Assembly: GCF_030819275.1 (NCBI RefSeq)
Contig: NZ_JAUTBL010000001.1
Coordinates: 372,001 to 436,000, forward strand
Direction: 5' to 3'
Source: Agrobacterium larrymoorei
Lineage (GTDB): Bacteria > Pseudomonadota > Alphaproteobacteria > Rhizobiales > Rhizobiaceae
Length of the DNA: 64,000 bases
The stretch's first letter is position 1. Each line of letters opens with the position of its first letter. The position numbers and the translations under genes are program-made. The notes under the pieces are model-generated. The model worked only from the letters and a program-made list of their open reading frames with translations. It did no database searches and had not been told where the DNA came from. Below are positions 29,143 to 38,892 of the stretch, in pieces.

Positions 29143-29393
29143 AGACTTACGTGAAAAATCGTGGCAGGGCAAAAATCGGGGAAAAATCAAAATATTTTTC
29201 CAATTAACGAGGTGAAAAGGCTTATTCTGGGAAAATATTAGCTCAATCAATCTTGTGTGTGTCTGCGACACAACATTCATACTTTTCGCTCAAAAAAGTC
29301 CGAATTCCGTCATGTTCTGAGGGACTTGGTCAAGAGACTGCGAGGACAGCAGTTCACCGACGACTCGATTATCCTAGCCTCACGAAACAAATA

Positions 29394-29424
29394 AAAAAGC
29401 GCCTCCATCGCGAAGGCGCTTTTT
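29394..29424 (-). terminator. Intrinsic terminator of valS
   Basis: Stem AAAAGCGCCT (29395-29404) / AGGCGCTTTT (29414-29423), nine-base loop. On the minus strand it is followed by TTTTTATTTG. It lies 21 bases after the valS stop and is symmetrical enough to act in both directions. Confidence 0.88.
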
Positions 29425-29444
29425 CAGGTTATGTGAACGTGCGA

Positions 29445-32372
29445 TCAACCGGCTTCGTTGACCCGCTGCAATGCGACCTTCAAGCTCTTTATCTGAAGCT
29501 CGAGTTCAGCCTTGCGGTCACGGTCTGCTGCGACCACTTCCGGATCGGCATTGGCGACAAACTTCTCATTCGAGAGCTTCTTGTCGATACGTTCCAGTTC
29601 GGCCTGTGCCTTACCGATCGCCTTTTCAAGACGCGTTCTTTCCGCAGAGACGTCAATGAGATTGCCGAGTGGAATGCAGACGGTCGCCTCACCGACGACG
29701 ATCTGTGCCGAGCCCTTGGGTGCTGTATCGGCAGCCAGGATTTCATCGGCACGCGCCAGACGGCGGATTGCGGCGGAGTGGCGGTCGAGACGCATCTCGG
29801 TCGTCGGGTTGGCGGCAACGACGACCAGCGGTGCAGTAGCACCAGGCGGTACGTTCATTTCCGCGCGGGTCGAGCGAATGCCGGAGACGAGATCGATCAG
29901 CCAGTTGATTTCCGCAGCGGCCGCTTCATCCCGGAATTCTGGTGCGGGCCAGTCTGCATGGCAAAGCAGTCGGTCGCGGCTTGCGCCTTCGCCGGCCGTA
30001 TGCGCCCACAATTCTTCCGTCATGAATGGCATGAAGGGATGCAGCAGCTTGTAGATTTCTTCCAGAACATAGGCCGCGCAAGCCTGAGCCTCCGCCTTGG
30101 CTGCCTCGTCCTCTCCGTTGAAGACGGGCTTGAGAAGTTCGAGATACCAGTCGCAGAACTGGTTCCAGACGAAGCGATAAAGCGTGCTGGACGCGTCGTT
30201 GAAGCGGTAGTTCTCGATTGCCGCCGTAACGTCCTTTGCCGTGTTGGCTAGTTCGGTCAGAATCCAGCGGTTGATCGTCTGGGTCGCTGCTTCCGGCAGG
30301 AAGTGCGGATCGCGCTTGACGCCGTTCATTTCGGCAAAACGTGTGGCATTCCACAGCTTGGTGCCGAAGTTGCGGTAGCCCGCAATGCGCGCTGGATCAA
30401 GCTTCACGTCACGCCCCTGCGCCGCCATAATGGCAAGCGTAAAGCGCAGCGCGTCCGCACCATACTGATCGATCAACTCGAGTGGATCGATGACGTTGCC
30501 CTTGGACTTCGACATCTTCTGGCCGTTCTTGTCGCGAACCAGCGCGTGGACATATACAGTATTGAATGGCTCGACGGCGTGACCGGCATCGTCCTTCATG
30601 AAGTGAAGGCCCATCATCATCATTCGGGCGACCCAGAAGAAGATGATGTCGAAGCCCGTGACAAGAACATTGGTCGGATAATAGCGCGCAAGCTCCGGCG
30701 TTTTGTCGGGCCAGCCGAGCGTGGAGAACGGCCAGAGCGCGGAAGAGAACCACGTGTCAAGAACGTCTTCGTCGCGTGTGAGAATTTCGCCCGGTTTGAA
30801 GTTCTCGAGCTTCTCCTGCACCCAAGCCTTCCATGGGCCTTCATGCGCAAGATAGTGCTGAACGGCGGCGTCGAGCGCTTCTTCCTCTGTCTTCTCGACG
30901 AAGACCTGACCATCCGGGCCATACCAGGCAGGAATCTGATGGCCCCACCAAAGCTGACGCGAGATGCACCATGGCTGGATGTTTTCCATCCATTCGAAAT
31001 AGGTCTTGTCCCAGTTCTTCGGCACGAAATTCGTGCGGCCTTCGCGAACCGACGCCATTGCAGGTTCGGCAAGCGTCTTGGCATCGACGAACCATTGGTC
31101 AGTGAGCATCGGCTCGATGACGACGTTGGAACGGTCGCCAAAGGGCTGCATGATCTTCTTGTTTTCGACATACGGAACGTCGTTGCCTTCGGCGTCCTTC
31201 ACCGTAACGGCAAGCCCATCGGCGTTGATGGCAGCGATGACCCGCTTGCGCGCTTCATAACGATCAAGACCACGATACTCGTCGGGAACGAGGTTGATGG
31301 CATCGATATCGGCTTCGGATGGCAGCTTGCCGGAGCGCGTGATTTCGCCTGCGAGTTCCGCGCAGCGTGCATAGGGCTCGCCGTCATCACGCATCTGCGC
31401 CTGCGTATCCATCAGGCGATAGAGCGGAATGTTGTTGCGACGGGCAACCTGATAGTCGTTGAAGTCATGCGCGCCGGTGATCTTGACAGCACCGGAGCCG
31501 AAGGTCGGATCCGGGTACTCGTCCGTGATGATCGGGATCAGGCGGCGGCTTTCTTTCGGGCCGACAGGAATTTCGCACAGCTTGCCAACGATGGGTGCAT
31601 AGCGCTCGTCGGACGGATGAACGGCCACCGCACCATCGCCCAGCATGGTTTCCGGACGCGTGGTCGCAATCGCGATATAGTCGCGCTCTTCCTGGAAGAC
31701 GATGTTGCCGTCCGCATCCTTCTCGACATAGGTATAGGTTTCGCCGCCGGCCAGCGGATATTTGAAGTGCCACATATGGCCGTCGGTCTCGCGGTTTTCG
31801 ACCTCGATGTCGGAAATCGCCGTCTCGAAATGCGGGTCCCAGTTGACCAGACGCTTGCCGCGATAGATCAGGTCCTGCTTGTAAAGCGTGACGAAGACTT
31901 CAAGAACAGCCTTTGACAGCCCCTCATCCATGGTGAAGCGTTCGCGCGACCAGTCGCAGGACGCGCCAAGGCGCTTCAACTGGTTGAAGATCAAGCCGCC
32001 CGATTCGGCCTTCCATTCCCAGACCTTGTCGATGAAGGCTTCGCGGCCCATGGCGCGACGGCCGGGAAGCTGGTTTTCCATCAGCTTGCGCTCGACGACC
32101 ATCTGTGTGGCGATACCGGCATGGTCCATGCCGGGCTGCCAGAGAACATCCTTACCGCGCATACGCTCGAAACGGACCAGAATGTCCTGAAGCGTATTGT
32201 TCAACGCATGGCCCATATGCAGCGAGCCGGTGACATTCGGCGGCGGAATGACGATCGTGAAAGTCTCGGCATCCGGCTTTGCATTCGCGCCTGCGCGAAA
32301 TGCATCGGCCTCATCCCAGGCCTTGGCAATTTTTGGTTCTACGGAAGCGGAATCGTAGGTCTTATCGAGCAT
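29445..32372 (-). CDS. valS: Valyl-tRNA synthetase
   Basis: This is a 975-residue class I synthetase for tRNA-Val. The HIGH motif appears as HMGH at 52-55 within NVTGSLHMGHALNN. The editing domain (CP1) fills the middle, where mischarged threonine is removed. The KMSKS loop is KMSKSKGNVIDP, and the C-terminal coiled coil (LEKAIGKAQAELERIDKKL) is the usual tRNA-binding arm. Length agrees with bacterial ValRS (about 950). Promoter sequence must lie in the 106 bases after the AsmA-like gene. Confidence 0.97.
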   Translation of the reverse strand: MLDKTYDSASVEPKIAKAWDEADAFRAGANAKPDAETFTIVIPPPNVTGSLHMGHALNNTLQDILVRFERMRGKDVLWQPGMDHAGIATQMVVERKLMENQLPGRRAMGREAFIDKVWEWKAESGGLIFNQLKRLGASCDWSRERFTMDEGLSKAVLEVFVTLYKQDLIYRGKRLVNWDPHFETAISDIEVENRETDGHMWHFKYPLAGGETYTYVEKDADGNIVFQEERDYIAIATTRPETMLGDGAVAVHPSDERYAPIVGKLCEIPVGPKESRRLIPIITDEYPDPTFGSGAVKITGAHDFNDYQVARRNNIPLYRLMDTQAQMRDDGEPYARCAELAGEITRSGKLPSEADIDAINLVPDEYRGLDRYEARKRVIAAINADGLAVTVKDAEGNDVPYVENKKIMQPFGDRSNVVIEPMLTDQWFVDAKTLAEPAMASVREGRTNFVPKNWDKTYFEWMENIQPWCISRQLWWGHQIPAWYGPDGQVFVEKTEEEALDAAVQHYLAHEGPWKAWVQEKLENFKPGEILTRDEDVLDTWFSSALWPFSTLGWPDKTPELARYYPTNVLVTGFDIIFFWVARMMMMGLHFMKDDAGHAVEPFNTVYVHALVRDKNGQKMSKSKGNVIDPLELIDQYGADALRFTLAIMAAQGRDVKLDPARIAGYRNFGTKLWNATRFAEMNGVKRDPHFLPEAATQTINRWILTELANTAKDVTAAIENYRFNDASSTLYRFVWNQFCDWYLELLKPVFNGEDEAAKAEAQACAAYVLEEIYKLLHPFMPFMTEELWAHTAGEGASRDRLLCHADWPAPEFRDEAAAAEINWLIDLVSGIRSTRAEMNVPPGATAPLVVVAANPTTEMRLDRHSAAIRRLARADEILAADTAPKGSAQIVVGEATVCIPLGNLIDVSAERTRLEKAIGKAQAELERIDKKLSNEKFVANADPEVVAADRDRKAELELQIKSLKVALQRVNEAG

Positions 32373-32478
32373 TTCCTGGCCTGAAATCTGGAGTTCTATT
32401 TTTGGTTTTTAAATAAGGATGGCAGGTTGAGAGTCAACAGTTGCCGACGCGGCATCAGGCTTATGCGTTACCGCTTTA

Positions 32479-35400
32479 TCACTGGAATTCAAATATCTGC
32501 CGGAAAACGCCGGGCGCGATCAGAGACAGAGGGTTGATCTGCAACCGCGGCGTCGCCGTCGGGCCCGTCAGTTTGAAGGTGATACCAAGCAGGCCACGGT
32601 CACGACCATTGCCCAAGAAGATGCCGATGAACGGCAACTCGCCGAACAGCCGGTTAAGGCCATAGGCAGGCATGAAGGTGCCGGTCATATCGATATTGCC
32701 GTTCTGGTCCTTCAACACGCCCTGGAAGGTGGCGCCAATCTGCTCGCCACGCACCACGCCATTTTCCAGTGCCACGACGCCGTTGACATAGACGACTCGC
32801 GCAAAGCCGCGCTGGAACTTTTCCGAACTGACATCGATGTTACGCCGTACAGCCGCATTCAGGCTGCGGCCATCCTGACCGGAAGGGGTGGCAACAATAT
32901 CCTGCAGCTTGGCTTCATTGAGAACGGCGAAGTTGCGCAGATCGAGCGAACCGCTCCAAGACGAGCCGTTGGACGTGGTCATGACGAGGTTCAAGAGACC
33001 GCCACGAATACGGGTATAAAGATTGGTGAAGCGCGCGAAGGCACCGGCATCACTGCTGGTCAGATTGATCGTCCCGCCATCGCCTTGGTTGGTGGTCTGC
33101 GCCACCACGGCCTGCCCGCGGCCGGACACACCCTTGAAATCCACCGTGCGCACCTTGCCATCCCTGACGCCGATGCTGGCGGTCACATTGGAGAGCGCCT
33201 CGTCGTTAAAGCCGTAGACCCGGTCGAGATCCGCCTTGATGTTCAGTGATCCCAGGTCGCCACCTGGAGCCGCACCCGCCGACGCGGCGGAAGCGCCGCT
33301 TTCGGAGTTGCGCAGCTTGGCGATGATGGGTCTGAGATCAGCCGACTTGCCGCTGATATTGACGGTGTAGCTTCTTTTTGCGGCGGAGACTGAGACCGCA
33401 TAATCATCTTGAGGCGACAACTGGAAACGGGAGAAATCTGCCGAGATCAGGCCGCCTTTATCAAAGGTGAGGTCGCCAGCGGCGCCAAAACCATCACCCT
33501 TGAGCGCCAGGTCGTGAATGCTGGTGCGGCCATTGACCGTCTCCATGCTGAAGGACGCATTCGCCTTGACGCCCACACCCTTTGTCCAGCCAATACCCGG
33601 CAGAACCATGGACGCGTTGGAGAGATCGAGCTTCACATCCTGTCGTTCAGGATCTGTGCTGTCTATTTCAAGCAGCGTCGTTCCGCCCAGCACGCTGGAG
33701 AGTTCCGGTGCCAGCTTGGCGATTTGGCCGGGCTCCAGAACCGCATTCAGCACAAGTTTTCGGCCTGTCGTGCTGGTTTTGCGAATGGGCTGGGTCAAAT
33801 CGATATTCATTGCAACATCGTCAATCCGCCCCTTGCCGAGAAGGTGCAGCGTTTCGTTGTTGAGCTTCAGGCTACCGTTGACCGAAGACACCTTGCGGTT
33901 GGAGATCGGTCGCGCCAAGGAAACGTCGTTCAGCGCCAGATCCGCCGTCCACACGGGGTCGGGCGGAGACTGGCTTTTCAACAGGCCAACACGCAGTTTG
34001 GCGTGAGCGGTCACATTGCCAGAGAAATCGCCGGGCTGGAATTCAGTGTCCTTCAACGCGTTGATCGGCTGGAAGGACGCAAGCTCTGCAATACTGTCGG
34101 CCGATCCTTTGACATTGAGATCGAGGTCCGCCATCAGCGGCTTGTCGTAGACATCAGCGATCGAGAAGTGGCTGTTTTCCAGCTCGAGACTACGGTTCGA
34201 TGGGAAGAAGGAGGTGGCTTTCGACACGGTGACGTCGATCTTCTCACCCACGAGCTCGAAATGAGCATAGGCATCGCGAAGCGGTGGAATATCACCGGCA
34301 ACGTTCAAGCGCGTGTTCTCGACGTCGAATTTGATTTGCAACTCGCTGGCGGACAATTCCAGCGGGCAGTTCGGCCCGCACATGCGACCAGCGGGTATGA
34401 ACACCGCGATGGAGCCGTTGCGCACCGTGCCGCCGAACAGGTTGGCAATGACCCATGGTCGCGCCTTATGCGCCATCCAGAACGGCCAGAGTTGCTTGAC
34501 AGCCGTCGCCTCCATTTTTGGGATTTGCCCGCCAAAGCTGATTTCGGGAGAGCCCTGCCCGAAACGGACCTTCAGCGAGCCTGCCATGTCGCCAAGCTGG
34601 CTTGAAACATACAGGGACGGTACGTTGATCTCCCGTGTCGCGCTGTCAAATGTGCCATCCGCCTTCAGATCGAAGGTCACGGGCTCTTCACCGCCTGCAT
34701 CGGCAACGGCTGCCGCATTCGGCAGATGAACGGAAAAATCGAAACCCTTGTCGTTGTCGAGGAGTTTTGCCTGGATGGGTAGCGTCGTGCGGCCAAATTG
34801 CAGGTTCGAATTGTCGACCAGAACAGCCTTGCCATCGAAATCGTAATGCGCGTTGACCACACCACCCGTCACGGGCTGTGCTTCCCCGCCGATATAAAGC
34901 TCGCCATTTCCCAGCGCGAAAGAAAGATCCAGCGCCGGCTTTTGATCGGCGGCACCGCGGGCCGCAGCGATGTTGATGCCGGTCTTGACGTTGAGCCCCT
35001 GGTGCATCAGCCCCTCGTCATCGAATTGTTCGAGAAGCGGGCCAATATCGAACCCGTCCAGCCGGGCGGAGAAATTGTTGATGCGGCCATCGACGGCGGT
35101 GGCTGCGAGCGCCAATTCCGCAACCTGGCCGTTGAAAGCCACATCGCCGTCGAGCGTATAGCCGCCCTCGCCATCGGGAACGAGAGATAATTCGCTGACA
35201 TTGATCGTGCGCGGCTTGCCGTCTTCTCGCGGCGGCAGGCGGATGGCGATATCGGAAAGATCGATTTCCTCCGTGCCGCTGCGCTGAAAGGTCTGCGACA
35301 GCCGATCGAGATCGCCGAAAGCATTTTCCAGAAGAGCCGGGATCGCATCGATACGCAGTTGCGCGAGATCGAAGGCCTGCCCCTTGGGCAACAGTGCTGT

Positions 35401-35880
35401 ATCAAGCTCCATGCCATTGGCTTCCAGCGTGGCGATCGACACACGCCCGGTCAGCAGCGCGAGAGGATCGAGCGCCATGCCGATGGAACGCGCACGGCTT
35501 AGATGCTGCCCCGATTCGCTATCGGTAATATCGACATCCTGGGCGACCAGCGAGAGCCGCAGCCCGGAGGAAAAGCGGATTGCGGTGGAGCCTATGCGCG
35601 CTTCGTAGCGAGGCCCGAGTGCCCGCTCCAAAGCCTGCTGTGCCTGGCTTGAGAGAGTGCTGTCGACCGAACCGGTTTCGACCGATAAAATGATGCCGCC
35701 AATGGACAGGAAGGCGAGGACAAAGAGGGCTGCAAAGACCTTGGCGAAGGCGCGCAGCATGGAGCGAGGCGGCGGGCAGTGAACGATGATCGGATCTTCC
35801 GCTTGCGCAGACGGTAAAGCGTGCAGCGGCACGATGTCGCGCTTGCTGAAACTGACCTTCTCCCCACGAATTTCCGCCAT
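32479..35880 (-). CDS. AsmA/YhdP-like envelope protein
   Basis: This protein has 1133 residues with one N-terminal membrane helix at about 43-66 (FAKVFAALFVLAFLSIGGIIL). A very long periplasmic region of beta-rich repeats follows, with DUF3971/AsmA-like features, ending in the conserved YGLNRLFGELPFIGIFLGNGRDRGLLGITFKLTGP segment. AsmA and YhdP proteins form extended bridges that move phospholipid to the outer membrane; that function is known for E. coli relatives and inferred here. ATG 35880 follows AGGG by five bases; a longer start at 35919 is less likely. Divergent from bcp. Confidence 0.88.
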   Translation of the reverse strand: MAEIRGEKVSFSKRDIVPLHALPSAQAEDPIIVHCPPPRSMLRAFAKVFAALFVLAFLSIGGIILSVETGSVDSTLSSQAQQALERALGPRYEARIGSTAIRFSSGLRLSLVAQDVDITDSESGQHLSRARSIGMALDPLALLTGRVSIATLEANGMELDTALLPKGQAFDLAQLRIDAIPALLENAFGDLDRLSQTFQRSGTEEIDLSDIAIRLPPREDGKPRTINVSELSLVPDGEGGYTLDGDVAFNGQVAELALAATAVDGRINNFSARLDGFDIGPLLEQFDDEGLMHQGLNVKTGINIAAARGAADQKPALDLSFALGNGELYIGGEAQPVTGGVVNAHYDFDGKAVLVDNSNLQFGRTTLPIQAKLLDNDKGFDFSVHLPNAAAVADAGGEEPVTFDLKADGTFDSATREINVPSLYVSSQLGDMAGSLKVRFGQGSPEISFGGQIPKMEATAVKQLWPFWMAHKARPWVIANLFGGTVRNGSIAVFIPAGRMCGPNCPLELSASELQIKFDVENTRLNVAGDIPPLRDAYAHFELVGEKIDVTVSKATSFFPSNRSLELENSHFSIADVYDKPLMADLDLNVKGSADSIAELASFQPINALKDTEFQPGDFSGNVTAHAKLRVGLLKSQSPPDPVWTADLALNDVSLARPISNRKVSSVNGSLKLNNETLHLLGKGRIDDVAMNIDLTQPIRKTSTTGRKLVLNAVLEPGQIAKLAPELSSVLGGTTLLEIDSTDPERQDVKLDLSNASMVLPGIGWTKGVGVKANASFSMETVNGRTSIHDLALKGDGFGAAGDLTFDKGGLISADFSRFQLSPQDDYAVSVSAAKRSYTVNISGKSADLRPIIAKLRNSESGASAASAGAAPGGDLGSLNIKADLDRVYGFNDEALSNVTASIGVRDGKVRTVDFKGVSGRGQAVVAQTTNQGDGGTINLTSSDAGAFARFTNLYTRIRGGLLNLVMTTSNGSSWSGSLDLRNFAVLNEAKLQDIVATPSGQDGRSLNAAVRRNIDVSSEKFQRGFARVVYVNGVVALENGVVRGEQIGATFQGVLKDQNGNIDMTGTFMPAYGLNRLFGELPFIGIFLGNGRDRGLLGITFKLTGPTATPRLQINPLSLIAPGVFRQIFEFQ

Positions 35881-36055
35881 TCGTACCCTGCGCGCTCCCG
35901 GAAATATCCTGAACCCCAAGCCAGGGTCTTTTCAGTTTGGCGGTTTCACCCTGCCATCCCGCATGACTCGCCACAAGACTGGACGAAGCTGTTATTCGGT
36001 ATATATCGAATACCCGCCCCCATGCTCAACAATCCGGGCAAAAGAAAGGTGAACC

Positions 36056-36523
36056 ATGGCAGAACTGACGATTGGCGACGAAGCACCCGATTTCCGTCTT
36101 CCCAGAAACGGCGGTGGCGACATTTCTCTTTCCGATTTGAAGGGCAAGGCGGTCGTCCTCTATTTCTACCCGAAGGATGACACATCCGGCTGCACGGCAG
36201 AGGCAATCGACTTCAGCGCATTGGGTGCTGAGTTCGAAGCGGCCAATACCGTCGTCATTGGGATTTCGCCCGACTCGGTGAAGAGCCACGACAAATTTGC
36301 CGCCAAGCATTCGCTCACCGTGATGCTGGCCGCCGATGAGGACAAGAGCGCGCTGGAGGCCTATGGCGTTTGGAAGGAAAAAAGCATGTACGGCAAGAAG
36401 TACATGGGTGTCGAACGCACTACCTTCCTGATTGCGCCAGACGGCAAGGTTGCGAAAATCTGGAACAAGGTGAAGGTGCCAGGGCATGCGCAGGCGGTTC
36501 TCGATGAGGCCAAGGCTGTTTGA
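36056..36523 (+). CDS. bcp: Peroxiredoxin of the BCP/PrxQ group, single cysteine
   Basis: The protein has 155 residues and a thioredoxin fold, and reduces hydroperoxides in the cytoplasm. The peroxidatic site is YPKDDTSGCTAEA with C46. In E. coli BCP a resolving cysteine lies five residues later; here that position is isoleucine (I51) and there is no other cysteine in the chain, so it must be recycled by an external thiol. AAAGGTGAACC precedes the ATG. It is followed 24 bases later by the DUF455 gene, probably one transcript. Confidence 0.93.
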   Translation: MAELTIGDEAPDFRLPRNGGGDISLSDLKGKAVVLYFYPKDDTSGCTAEAIDFSALGAEFEAANTVVIGISPDSVKSHDKFAAKHSLTVMLAADEDKSALEAYGVWKEKSMYGKKYMGVERTTFLIAPDGKVAKIWNKVKVPGHAQAVLDEAKAV

Positions 36524-36547
36524 CCGGCCAAGACTGATCCGACGACC

Positions 36548-37369
36548 ATGACATTAACGCTGACATCGCTAAGGGGCGCTGCAACCGAAGCCATCGCCTC
36601 AGCCGATCTCGACCGCAAGACGGCGCTGGCGCAGGAAGCAGCAACCCGCTGGTTCGAGCGACGTCTCTCTCTGCGCTCGCCGCTCGACCCGAAATTGCCG
36701 GACCGCCCGGGACGACCTGGGAAGCCGGAACTTGTCCCGCCAACCGCAGTCAAGCGTCGGTCTCTCCACAGCGTGAAGGGCCGGATCGCTCTCTTGCACG
36801 CCATCGCCCATATCGAACTCAACGCCGTGGATCTCGCACTCGATATCGTTGCGCGTTACGCCAGCGAGCCGGTGCCGCATTCCTTCTTCGATGGCTGGAT
36901 GCAGGTGGCCTTCGAAGAGGCGAAACACTTCCGGCTGGTGCGAGATCGCCTGCGGGCGATGGGCGCCGATTACGGAGATCTTCCGGCGCATGACGGTCTC
37001 TGGCAGGCCGCACACCAGACGCGCAATGACCTTACCGCCAGACTTGCAGTCGTGCCGCTCATTCTCGAAGCGCGCGGTCTCGATGTCACCCCCTCCCTCC
37101 AGGCCAAGATGCGGGAGACGGGCGATCTTGAGAGCGCTGCCGTTCTCGACGTCATCTATAATGACGAGAAGGGCCACGTTGCGATTGGCGCGAAGTGGTT
37201 CCGCTTCCTGTGCGCGCGTGAAAAGAAGGACCCGGCGGAAACCTTCAAACAACTGGTCCGAGTCAATTTTCGTGGACCGCTGAAGCCGCCCTTCAACGAT
37301 CTTGCCCGCGCCGAGGCGGGATTGACGCCGTCCTTCTATCGGTCGTTGACCGCCGTCAGCCAAAGCTGA
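36548..37369 (+). CDS. DUF455 ferritin-like protein
   Basis: This 273-residue protein of the DUF455 family is predicted to form a ferritin-like helical bundle. Candidate metal ligands fall in HAIAHIELNAVDLALD, FFDGWMQVAFEEAKHFRLV and IYNDEKGHVAIG, the Glu/His pattern of di-iron carriers. Some family members resemble tRNA-modifying hydroxylases, but no function is established for this one. It follows the peroxiredoxin closely, which would suit an oxidative-stress or iron-related role; that is only inference. The ribosome site is weak. Confidence 0.8.
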   Translation: MTLTLTSLRGAATEAIASADLDRKTALAQEAATRWFERRLSLRSPLDPKLPDRPGRPGKPELVPPTAVKRRSLHSVKGRIALLHAIAHIELNAVDLALDIVARYASEPVPHSFFDGWMQVAFEEAKHFRLVRDRLRAMGADYGDLPAHDGLWQAAHQTRNDLTARLAVVPLILEARGLDVTPSLQAKMRETGDLESAAVLDVIYNDEKGHVAIGAKWFRFLCAREKKDPAETFKQLVRVNFRGPLKPPFNDLARAEAGLTPSFYRSLTAVSQS

Positions 37370-37444
37370 GCGCCTCTGTAAAAGCTTCGTTAACCTTAAC
37401 AAATTATCTTTCTCAGTGGACAAAGAACCGCGGCTGGAGCTGAA

Positions 37445-38704
37445 ATGACGGAAGCGAGGACAAACCTGGCCTTTGGCAAGAAGCGCAAGCAGCACATCCT
37501 CATTCTGGCGAGCGGCGAGAAAATTCGCCATGTCACGATCAGACCCTTGATCGTCGTCCCCGCACTGCTGATTATCCTCGTCATGAGCCTCGGCTTTATC
37601 GGCTCGACTGCCTATCTCGTTTTCCGCGACGATATGCTGGGTGCGATGATTGCACGGCAATCGCGCATGCAAAAGGATTATGAGGACCGTATCGCCGCGC
37701 TCCGTTCGCAGGTGGACCAGATTACATCGCGTCAGCTTCTTGATCAGCAAGCTGTTGAGAAGAAAGTGGAAACGCTTCTCGCCCAGCAGAATGCCCTGTC
37801 CTCCCGTCATGGACGCGCCAACGAACTCCTCAATGAGGACGCTGTATCGGCACAGGAGGACCAGAGTGTCACACCTTCGGCCAACGCGTTCGCTCCCCAA
37901 AAGAAGGCAAGCCTTTCCGGCGGCGTATCCGCCATCGACCGAGCGCTGCGTGGTCCTGAAAAAGGATCAACGCTCAAAGGCAGCTTGACCTATAGCGACA
38001 ACAAGGACGCCGTGTCCGGTCGCGCGCTGACACGCATGCTCGCCTCGCTCAACCGCGTCGAATCGGAGCAGCTTGGGCGAATCGCTTCGCTGACGACTGG
38101 CGCAAAAAGCCGGGCCGATGCGATGGCCGATATCATTCGTAGCACGGGGCTTAAAATTGACGACAAGCCTGACGATGCCATCGGCGGGCCCTTTGTGGAA
38201 GCCTCGACCAATCCGTTTCAGGCCTCGCTCGCAGATCTCGACGATGCCTTGGACCGCCTGGAGACCGTTCGTGGTACGGCAGAGCGCCTGCCGCTCGGTA
38301 ACCCGGCGCCCGGTCGCGATATCACCAGCCGCTTCGGCAATCGCATGGACCCGTTTCTCGGTCGTCCTGCGCTTCATACCGGCATAGACTTCCGCGCAGA
38401 GACCGGTGCCGATGTGCGGGCGACGGGTGCCGGCACTGTTTCTTTCGCAGGCTATTCAGGCGGTTACGGCAACATGGTAGAGGTCGATCACGGCAAAGGT
38501 GTCACGACACGCTACGGCCATTTGTCGCAAATCCTTGTTCGCACCGGCGAAAAGATCGAGCTATCCGATGTCATCGGCAAGGCCGGCAGTACCGGACGCT
38601 CCACCGGACCTCATGTTCATTACGAAGTGCGGTTGAACGATGAGGCGGTTGACCCGATGCGCTTCCTCGTCGCGGGCACTGAATTGAAGACTTATCTTCA
38701 GTAA
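37445..38704 (+). CDS. M23-family (LytM) peptidoglycan endopeptidase
   Basis: This 419-residue membrane-anchored protein has a short basic N-terminus, one membrane helix at about 34-58, a coiled coil at about 70-130 (MQKDYEDRIAALRSQVDQI), a linker, and a C-terminal LytM domain. The zinc site is complete: H311 and D315 in HTGID, then H390 and H392 in GPHVHYEV, so the domain should be an active endopeptidase rather than an EnvC-like activator. GGAG five bases before the ATG supports the start. It probably cuts cross-links during growth or division. Confidence 0.9.
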   Translation: MTEARTNLAFGKKRKQHILILASGEKIRHVTIRPLIVVPALLIILVMSLGFIGSTAYLVFRDDMLGAMIARQSRMQKDYEDRIAALRSQVDQITSRQLLDQQAVEKKVETLLAQQNALSSRHGRANELLNEDAVSAQEDQSVTPSANAFAPQKKASLSGGVSAIDRALRGPEKGSTLKGSLTYSDNKDAVSGRALTRMLASLNRVESEQLGRIASLTTGAKSRADAMADIIRSTGLKIDDKPDDAIGGPFVEASTNPFQASLADLDDALDRLETVRGTAERLPLGNPAPGRDITSRFGNRMDPFLGRPALHTGIDFRAETGADVRATGAGTVSFAGYSGGYGNMVEVDHGKGVTTRYGHLSQILVRTGEKIELSDVIGKAGSTGRSTGPHVHYEVRLNDEAVDPMRFLVAGTELKTYLQ

Positions 38705-38892
38705 AGCACCGCTTCGCATCAGAATTTGAGCCGAATTTTCTTTCATCGGCCAGTTTTCATGTGCCATTTCGGGACAAATCCCTGTTTCCTTGACTTTTCG
38801 GCGATTTAAGCCTATGTCGCGGACCACGATCTGCGGCACTAACGCTACGACAGTCGCTTGTTCTTCGAACCAGAACGGAAACAGTTTTTCCT

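Noticed and set aside
30303-31916. 537-codon open frame on the plus strand
   Set aside because: Antisense to valS; no family resemblance.
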